Of a stretch of DNA of 64,000 bases, positions 56,868-64,000 are shown in pieces. The notes under the pieces are model-generated. The model worked only from the letters and a program-made list of their open reading frames with translations, made no database searches and was not told the DNA's origin. Made by a program: the position numbers and the translations under genes. Position 1 is the first letter of the stretch. Every line of letters begins with the position of its first letter. The DNA is from Acanthosepion esculentum (Eukaryota; Mollusca; Cephalopoda; Sepiida; Sepiidae): contig OZ038500.1 in assembly GCA_964036315.1 (NCBI GenBank), forward strand, positions 60,853,446-60,917,445. The letters are read 5' to 3'.

Positions 56868-57490
56868 ATGGCGTCGCCGATAAGATTTCTAACCGCGTTG
56901 GTTGAACCGAGATACGTAGAAACGTTGATTAGATGTTTACCAGCGTTGGCACGGACAAAGAAACTGAAAGACAAGGAAGCCTCCGGAGGGGAGAATGAAA
57001 TTACGAATTTATTTTTGACTTCGGCAGGATGTGAAGCCAAAAATAAAATATCCATTATGGCGTACCCCAAAACATTAGAAGACTTACATATGAGGAAACT
57101 TCAACAGTTATAAAAAGAAACATGCGACTAAAAAGCAGATTCTTGCAGAAAAAACTTTTTTTTTTTTTGGAAAATAGACAGAAGCCAAATGAAACTGTAA
57201 TGCAATATTTACTGAGTTTGAAAGAAGTATCAAGATATTGCGAATTTGAAAACCTGGAATCCAGAGAAATGTCTATAGAAGACGAATTGACTTTTCTAAG
57301 ACTAATTAAAGACATGTATGACGTTACATACAAAGATAAGATCCTAGAACGGCTATAAGCGAATGATATGAATTTAGAAGCAAGTGTAGAATTCCTGCAG
57401 AAACTGGAATTAATTAATGAATTTAATAATTCTAAATATGTGGAAGCATACAAAACAACAGCATCATAATTAAGAGCAAATATTGCGACA
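56868..57490 (+). pseudogene. gag-like region of the Gypsy-like element
   Basis: The frame opens with ATG at 56868 (MASPIRFLTALVEPRYVETL) and runs 81 codons. The reading then shifts (57122-57358) to a part with KPNETVMQYLLSLKEVSRYC, similar to the capsid region of Gypsy gag (a KP.E.v.ey...L pattern). A third part to about 57470 follows a stop. No CCHC zinc knuckle was seen. At least one frameshift and stops; non-functional. Confidence 0.65.
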
Positions 57491-57599
57491 AAACCTCGGA
57501 AGAAACAAAAACAAATGTCCAGCATTAGGAAAATTGTTTAAAATGTAAAAGAAAATTTCCATTTTCAATCTGTGTGCAGATTCAAATGGAGAATAGAAA

Positions 57600-57960
57600 G
57601 GGTAGAACGTATAAACCCTAATACTGAACATCCAGAAGTATATTCGATAAGAACACCTGCAAAAAGTAGAAAGATAGTAAAATTGAATGACATATCTTTT
57701 CCCATGCAGGTTAACCGGGGGAAAAATTTTACCTTAATCCTAAGGAATTTCTGGGGAAAATGGATAAACCTAAGGTAAGAAAAAGTAACCTTAATTTAAA
57801 ACAATTTGATGGAATCTGTCATCAAAACTCTTGGCACTTTTGAAGGAACTTTCGAGACAAAAAAAACGTTTTGAGATTATTCCCATCACTGTTGTAGACT
57901 ACACAAAAATCCTCGACTCCTGGGAATAGACTTTTTAAGAGTGAATGCCGCGAAATTAAT
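57600..57960 (+). pseudogene. Aspartic protease region, active site lost
   Basis: The 57572-57778 frame holds VKLNDISFPMQVNRGKNFTL. In retroelement proteases the active-site triplet is DTG or DSG; here it is NRG, so the catalytic aspartate is absent. Downstream codons (LNLKQFDG, and a later LGI-like stretch near 57920) fit the rest of the domain, with frameshifts. Confidence 0.55.
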
Positions 57961-58039
57961 AAACTGTATAAAGTCAGAATAACCTGACATAGGTCTATTG
58001 AAAATATATAAAGCGAGTGTTCGTCTAAAAGAAAATATC

Positions 58040-58830
58040 TATTTTGAATCTCGAAAAATACCTATTCACATTTTAGCCATGGTAGTTGCAAAACTAAAGA
58101 AAATAGTAAAACAAGGCATTTGGGAGAAAGGTACCCAAGGTGGTGACAGTTGAGCTTCACCAGTTGTTCTGATACGAAAGCCCAATGGCGATTTGTGGGC
58201 ATGCGGAGTTTACAAAGTAGGTGTGAATCATCGAATATGCTCTGATCCATTCCCCTTACTTGAAAAAAAAAAGAAATGAATTACCAGGAATTAAATACTT
58301 TGCCAAGATTGAACTGAAATCGGCATATAACCAAATAGAAACTAACGAAAAGTTTTTTTTTTTAAATCACTACTATTACGATAGGCTTACGAAGATGGAC
58401 TCGTCTTCTATTTGGAGTTAAAACTTCAAGCTATAATTTTCAAAGAGCAACTGAAAAAGTTCTATCGACAGAGGTAAAAATATAATCGTATATCAAGACG
58501 ATATAGGCATAGGTGCTTGCAGTAAAGAGGAATTTTAAAAAATGAACAAGTTTTAAACAAATTACAGAATGCTGGTATGACGATAAATAGCGATAAATGT
58601 GAGTTAGATGGCGACAAAATATCCTATCTGGGATGCCAAAAATCTAAAGAAGGAATTTCAACAGACAATAAACTGATAAATAAAATATCGGAAGTATCTA
58701 CATCAAAAAATTTTAAAAAATCTTTTGGGGGATTGACTAATTTTTGTAGCAAATATTTACATAGATACAGAGACGTAATAGAAGTATTTGCAGAATTACG
58801 GAAAAAGAATACAGAATTTAAATGAACTCA
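58040..58830 (+). pseudogene. Reverse transcriptase region of the Gypsy-like element
   Basis: Motifs in order: SPVVLIRKPNGDL (about 58157), SDPFPL (58240), YFAKIELKSAYNQI (58300; usual YFSKLDL, so the catalytic D position is E), then VYQDDIGIG (58490; the YxDD motif intact), NSDKCEL (58587) and ISYLGC (58619). The frame 58577-58825 is the longest uninterrupted piece. Frameshifts and stops separate the motifs. Confidence 0.75.
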
Positions 58831-58849
58831 AAGGCAAAATGTAACTTTT

Positions 58850-59400
58850 GAAAACTTAAAAAAGGCACTAATAAGAAAACCGATTGGAAAAATATTTAAT
58901 CCAAAAAAAGAAGTGACATTGACTATAGACTCAAATGAACATGTTGCAGCCGCTATTTTATCTCAAGAAGTTTATCCAGTAATGTATCGAGAAGCTAACT
59001 ATTTAAATACTGAGAAAGAAGCGTTATTAATATTATAGTGCACAGAAAGAGCTCGAAATCATTTGTAACGACGAAAATATTTGCTAAAGTCAGATTATAA
59101 ACATTTAGAGTTTATATTTAACCTGAGAAAATAATTAGCAAAAGTCACATATAGAATTTTAAGATGGGCTATAAAACACATGGCCTTTGACTTCGACATT
59201 ATTTACATAAAGGGGAACACTATTCCAGACATGGTTGCGCTATCCAGTCTAAATTTCGACGGTAAACAATTAGAAACGTCTGAAAATTCAGACACTAAAA
59301 TATTACACTTGGTTGAAACAGACGTGTTACCCCTATATCTTCTCAGAATGGAAACCATACAAGATCCATTGTTAAGTAGAAATTCAGAGAGAATAAAACT
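58850..59400 (+). pseudogene. RNase H region and connection
   Basis: TIDSNEHVAAAILSQE (58920 on; first acidic residue D) is followed by NYLNTEKEALLIL (second, E) and LLKSDYKHLEFIFN (third, D). Then an IKGNTIPDMVALSS stretch (59206 on) corresponds to the GxxNxxAD-type end of RNase H (here IPDM). Two stops interrupt. Confidence 0.7.
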
Positions 59401-59429
59401 AAACTCATGAAGTAATTGTTTAATGATAA

Positions 59430-60320
59430 AAAGACCCTACAAAGAAGCAATAAATAAGTTAACTGTAGAGAAAGGCATAATATGTAATGAAGATATTATA
59501 ATCCCCCCCACAAAGTTCAAGAAAAGAAGTATTAAAAGGTGTACACGATGATGTACATTGTGGTATAACAGCGACACAAATGAGATTAAAATTACAAGCG
59601 TGGTGGCCAGGATATTCTCGAGATGTAGAAGCCTATGTAAAATGATGCTCAAAATGTGCTGAAATAAAAAACGTTCGGGAAAACAAAATTCACTCGTGAC
59701 ATAAAGAAAAAGAGACACGGTCTTTGGTCCACATGGACCATGCCGATATTAAAGGCATAGGACTATTTCTAATTTTAGTGGACTTATTTTTTCAAGATGT
59801 CCAGAAGTAATTAATGTTGCTGACAGAAAAGCCACCACGGTAAAACAAATATTAAGAACAATATATTCAAGGAATGTGTTGCCTATAACTTTGCTCTCAA
59901 ATAACGCGCCAGAATTTGTGCTCGCAACTAAAGCGTATTGGATGCGCCCCGTATAAAACACCACCCTATCATCCACAATCGAACTGAATCGCAGAAAGAA
60001 TGGAGCAGACTGCGAAAATGGGACGAAAAGCATTTTACTCAGCTAATGATAATATAGATGGTTATTCTGTTAAACTATAGGCCAATTCCACATGCTGAAA
60101 GGCTAAAAGGTCCCTCCGTATGAATGGGTAGACAGAGTAGAACTTCCATGACAACGTCTTTTTCATCAAGTAAAATTATATGCTATAAATAAGACAAAGA
60201 ATTTCACCCAGAGAAGTCAAAATATGTAGTACAGAAAGGACACAACACAGCCATACTAACGGAAAATGGACACAATGTACTGACCCATGAGGATCAATTC
60301 AGAATCAAAATGGAACCCTA
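59430..60320 (+). pseudogene. Integrase region of the Gypsy-like element
   Basis: An H-H-C-C zinc-binding part is visible in pieces: VLKGVHDDVHCGITATQMRL, WWPGYSRDVEAYVK and CSKCAEI (59530-59670). Core part: HMDHADIKG (59730; first D), LLSNNAPEFV (59890; the usual SDN reads SNN, so the second catalytic D is changed). A C-terminal stretch (60190-60320) is rich in KGH and H/N residues. Frameshifts and stops throughout. Confidence 0.65.
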
Positions 60321-60692
60321 GGATATAGAAATGGACAAAGAATCTGAAGGTGAAGAACATGAAGAGGGGGAGCTAATGAACCCAGTAGAGAAACTGAACC
60401 ATCTATGGATTCTAATGTCCAGAAATCTGATCAAGAGTCGGAAGAGGAAAATGAACTCAGACCCAGGTCCCCTATATGAAGAAATCAAGATACACACTAA
60501 GAAACACAGTATAAATTCCCAAGAATAATTAGAAGTCAAAGATCAACGAAAAGCATAAAGTCATTTCGGTTCAGGGGAGTGTAGAGTATTGTATGTAAAT
60601 AAGATACTGCTATAAAAGCAGAAGACCAAATGCCAATTGAGCTACCATCTGTTGACTTGACAACGTGTATTTCAGAGAGTACCCTGCTTCAT

Positions 60693-60775
60693 GGATAATA
60701 TTACCATTTCTATCGTGTTAGGATTTGAGATAGTAATAGGAACGTTGTGGAGGTGATAGCCGCAAAGAAAAGGAT
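60693..60775 (+). repeat. Repeat of the Gypsy-like element's left flank
   Basis: GGATAATATTACCATTTCTA and ATCGTGTTAGGATTTGAG match 56657-56740 upstream of the element. The element therefore lies between two copies of the same ~83-bp sequence. Confidence 0.7.
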
Positions 60776-62210
60776 ATTCCTTTGAAATGACAATATATAA
60801 TCTCAAATCTACACATCACATCAGGAAGTTTGACAAAATAATTGTAGGTAGCAGTAAGTTTAATTCACGGAATTATAAAAATATTTTGTGTCCGAATTTA
60901 AGACAACGTTTGGAAGGTTGTGTATATAAATGCAACATAGTTGGGATATTAGCCCAAAATATCAATGTTTAATCTAAAATCTTCAGACGCAACTCACTCA
61001 GGAACACTGGAGAGATAAACGCGTCAAAAGCGGAAATATGGGTAAGCATAATTTGGGGAAAATAACAAAATACTTCCTCTAAAAATTTTAAGAATACAAA
61101 AGGAAGTCTGTTTGAGGTGCCTATAGCGAAAAATAGTTATATTTGTCAGAAACTGCAATATTCTATCTGACATTTGTGTCCACACCACTCGTCATGTGAT
61201 GGAAAATACACCGGTCGAAATGTCACGACAAAAATCCAGTCACCTATGATAAGTGAATACATGTATGAAGAAAAGGATTATTTTGATGAATCACGAAAAT
61301 CAGTTTTATTTTCTCTTCTAGTTTCTCTTTTATTGATTCAGTTCGTTCTTTATCCGTTTGACCAATCGGCAGCCTGTTCTGTTTCGTCGTCACAATGCAT
61401 ATTTGTTGTTGTATGTCAGAGAAATCTTTTGAAAGTGATTTTCTGTTGACATTTTACACTATTTCGTAAAGGTTATTCGTTTTGTCACTTTACACGAAAC
61501 GTCTAGACACAAATAAATGTGATTTTCTCCGGCTGGACTGCAGAGAAATATAATTTGGAATTAGTATTTCATTTTGTTATATGCTTCACTAATTGAACAG
61601 CAAACAAGCACAGAGTTTGCAAAAGAACGTAATATATTTTGTTATTCTATATAGTTATTTAAAAAAAAAAAAAAAAGAACGCGTTAGCAATGGAAACATT
61701 AGTGGGTCATTTTGAGGTTAATATTTTTCGAAAGATTCCGTCGTCATGATCACGAAACTACTTTTTAGTATGGAACGAACACGCCATATTTTTCAATAAA
61801 ATATAGAAATAAAAATCAACAACAACAAAAAAAACGTTAATCTGAATTCCAGTTATATGAAAAAGCATTCACCGGAAGTAGAAGTGAGGAACTTAAAATC
61901 AGAGAACCAGAAAGCGTTCTGAAATTGTTCCAAAGTTTTACTGCGTATTATTTTTACTATTCAACACATTTTTTGCATCGTTGTAGTCATTTTTCTGTGA
62001 TTCCTTGAAACCCACCGTAAATTTCTTGTATCAATTATCAAACTTGGAATAGAAAAATAAAAATCCGGTCTAAATTATAGAAATGAAAATAAATTTCAAG
62101 TATTAATTAGAAGTTTCTAAAACGAATCCAATATTAATTAAAAGCTTATAAAACTCCGGTGTTATAATTTTTTCTTACTTCTACCATATTATGCCTCCGC
62201 ACCCCCCCAC
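60776..62210. other. Unassigned sequence
   Basis: No recognised gene. A 91-codon plus-strand frame (61174-61449) ending in a hydrophobic stretch has no family features. Poly-A run at 61660-61676; (CA)n at 62209-62221. Confidence 0.4.
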
Positions 62211-62220
62211 ACACACACAC

Positions 62221-62380
62221 AGATAGTGTAATGGATAGCGATTCCAACATAAAATTCAGAGAACCGAGTTCGCACTCCAGTCGCGTTCGTCACATTCACT
62301 TACGCGCATATACCCTTGGAAAAAATCATAACTCCTACTTCTTCGCCCAGTAGTATCTGGGGCAAAATCACTGTTATTCT
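62221..62380 (+). mobile_element. SINE, diverged copy
   Basis: A-box-like GATAGTGTAATGGATAGCG, B-box-like CCGAGTTCGCACTCC (62267-62280), and the body ATTCACTTACGCGCATATACC. The tail is diverged. Confidence 0.6.
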
Positions 62381-62731
62381 CAAAAAGTGTTAATGCAATG
62401 TTCTATATTCAACGTGTGAAAGCACGTGGAATACTCTGCCCTCGTAAGCCGCCAACCAGGGGAGGTAACACAGTTTCGGTGGCTAAGGCGGTACTGAAAC
62501 CCATGGCACAACCAGAAACTTTTGATACTTTTTTTTCCATAGACATGTCAGTCTTTTGCGCTTGTTTTTCTGTCAACTGCAAGTAGAATTTTCACCGTTG
62601 TGTTAAAAGAGTCTGCGCTTGATAGATAAACAATACACAACGCGTTCGTAGCGCCCGTTATCAATGACGTAGAATAGAAGGTAAACAGATGTGCTTCACA
62701 TCGGAAGTAGCATCGTGTTGTGAGCATGGTT

Positions 62732-63088
62732 TTAATTAACTTTGTTTATTTTGGATTTTGACGAGATCCAACTTGATGCCTGTTGAGCTTCGGCCTGTAC
62801 ACGATGTGAAGCATGCTTCAGGCTCCGGCCAGTGATGACCACCTTCAAAAGGAATAAAACGATTGACCTTCCAAGGAATCCACGGTACCCGACCTCAATG
62901 GGTAGCACATGGCATGTCCACACCTTTTCCACGCAGTCGGATATGTAGCGACTTTTCTTTCGCACGTGCGCCGCCTTTCCGTTCTCCTCCCATGGAACCG
63001 TTAATTCTACTAGGAGGACACAATATCCACTCGCAAGATTTGAATTATTCTTACAAAGCAAAATAAGATTCAGCTTTAAATAATCCAT
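62732..63088 (-). pseudogene. LINE C-terminal nuclease-like domain (ELTVPWEE type)
   Basis: An uninterrupted 118-codon minus-strand frame includes LVELTVPWEENGKAAHVRKK, RYISDC, VLPIEVGYRGFLGRSIV, KVVITGRSLKHASHRVQAEA and a final ASSWI. This order (ELTVPWEE, then EVG.RGF.G.S, then a LKHA.R helix) is the C-terminus of a group of R2-like LINE ORFs, where ELTVP carries part of the restriction-like nuclease core. The PD motif that should precede it is not seen, and the reverse transcriptase is missing, so this is a 3' fragment. The GC content is higher than the surroundings. Confidence 0.65.
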
Positions 63089-63450
63089 AAAGGGCTGATA
63101 AATCGTAAAAATAAGTAATCAGTCAAACACGTCTCCTCTAAATAGGACGGTGGACATTAATGCTTTAAAAAAACATTCTGTCGGTACATTCTCCTACTTT
63201 CCTGTATTGGCTGAATTTATGAGATTAAGAACGTTTATTTCTTGATTTTCCTGAAGATTGTCTACGATTTTGATGTTGCGTTTAAAGGACTCTTAGCACC
63301 AATAAACTCTTCGGTCTTCATATTTAGACTAATATGCTGAAAAGTACGTAATGCACTTACATTTAGAGCAAAGATGAAAACGACCCAGTCCAAGCGATTA
63401 GCGTCACACTATAGTCACTAATACTCTCTCTTTAGTGCAATAGGGAAGGT
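63089..63450. other. Unassigned sequence
   Basis: No recognised gene or repeat before the satellite begins. Confidence 0.4.
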
Positions 63451-64000
63451 GCTGCTGCAGAGTTAGGATCATCTGGAACAACCTTCCTTCATAGCCTTGA
63501 TTTCTATTCAATCTTTACAGTGAAGCAATCCTGGGAGAATTAGAAGTCTTATTAGGGCTCATCATTGGTGGCGACTAGTTTAGTAGCATTAGATATGCAT
63601 ATGCCACGGTGTTGAATATGTAAAAACAGCAACTTTTAGAGTTTAGAGTAGCTGCTGCAGAGTTAGGATCATCTGGAACAACCTTCCTTCATAGCCTTGA
63701 TTTCTATTCAATCTTTACAGTGAAGCAATCCTGGGAGAATTAGAAGTCTTATTAGGGCTCATCATTGGTGGCGATTAGTTTAGCAGCATTAGATATGCAT
63801 ATGCCACGGTGTTGAATATGTAAAAACAGCAACTTTTAGAGTTTAGAGTAGCTGCTGCAGAGTTAGGATCATCTGGAACAACCTTCCTTCATAGCCTTGA
63901 TTTCTATTCAATCTTTACAGTGAAGCAATCCTGGGAGAATTAGAAGTCTTATTAGGGCTCATCATTGGTGGCGACTAGTTTAGCAGCATTAGATATGCAT
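63451..64000. repeat. 200-bp tandem satellite, runs off the window
   Basis: The marker GCTGCTGCAGAGTTAGGATC starts at 63451, 63651 and 63851, an exact 200-bp period. Units 1 to 3 differ at only a few positions inside the repeat (for example GCGACTAGTTTAGTAGC against GCGATTAGTTTAGCAGC). The array continues beyond 64000. Confidence 0.95.

Larger units (their letters stand above)
56747..60692 (+). mobile_element. Gypsy/Ty3-like LTR retrotransposon, decayed
   Basis: A 3.9-kb element. The 5' LTR (56747-56861) begins TGTAGAATGG and the 3' LTR (60580-60692) begins TGTAGAGTATT; both contain a TATA box (CTATAAAAGCAG) and end near TTCAT. The hexamer GGATAA lies immediately before the element and again immediately after it. 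Gag, protease, reverse transcriptase, RNase H and integrase follow in Gypsy/Ty3 order, all on plus and all broken. The pol order with integrase last distinguishes it from Copia. LTRs this short are unusual. Domain breaks are given in the next entries. Confidence 0.8.

Overview
This window reads as repeat-rich intergenic DNA from an invertebrate animal genome. I recognise no host gene, rRNA or tRNA gene in 64 kb. Coding similarity is confined to broken transposable-element genes; nearly all the remaining open frames are short, or are translations of microsatellites. Long (TA)n, (CA)n and (AAT)n arrays, tRNA-headed SINEs, Penelope-like elements, TAA-associated R4/Dong-like LINEs and mariner relatives fit a lophotrochozoan. 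A coleoid cephalopod (octopus-like) is my best guess, by inference only.

Layout. 0-10 kb: a SINE head, a solo LTR, a D37D mariner relative interrupted by a hairpin element, a TAA-flanked LINE, a second D37D copy and a long-TIR MITE. 10-20 kb: a hairpin-rich solo LTR, a nearly intact mariner (two nonsense codons), (TA)n-bounded fold-back elements, a Penelope fragment, a MITE and a 15-bp minisatellite. 20-30 kb: mostly unassigned AT-rich DNA, then a minus-strand chain of TAA-associated LINE fragments broken by a solo LTR with perfect 5-bp target duplications, a 223-bp hairpin satellite and a SINE. 30-41 kb: LINE tails, a fold-back element carrying two opposed transposase starts, a pyrimidine-rich tract over 1 kb, a ~125-bp tandem repeat and a dead Tc1. 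41-47 kb: a solo LTR, a LINE interrupted by a satellite that appears to have grown from its own codons, and the third D37D copy. 48-52.6 kb: four same-strand LINE fragments with AAT-type arrays at their junctions, then an inverted pair of Penelope 3' ends each carrying a hammerhead-like motif. 53-64 kb: a TRIM-like LTR pair with matching target duplications, a decayed Gypsy/Ty3-like element with 112-115-bp LTRs, a SINE, a LINE C-terminus and a 200-bp satellite running off the window edge.

The parts do not form a pathway. They record nested insertion and local amplification: elements land in the tails of earlier ones, and element segments become tandem repeats. No alignment or search was run; family assignments come from reading motifs and from comparing copies within the window.
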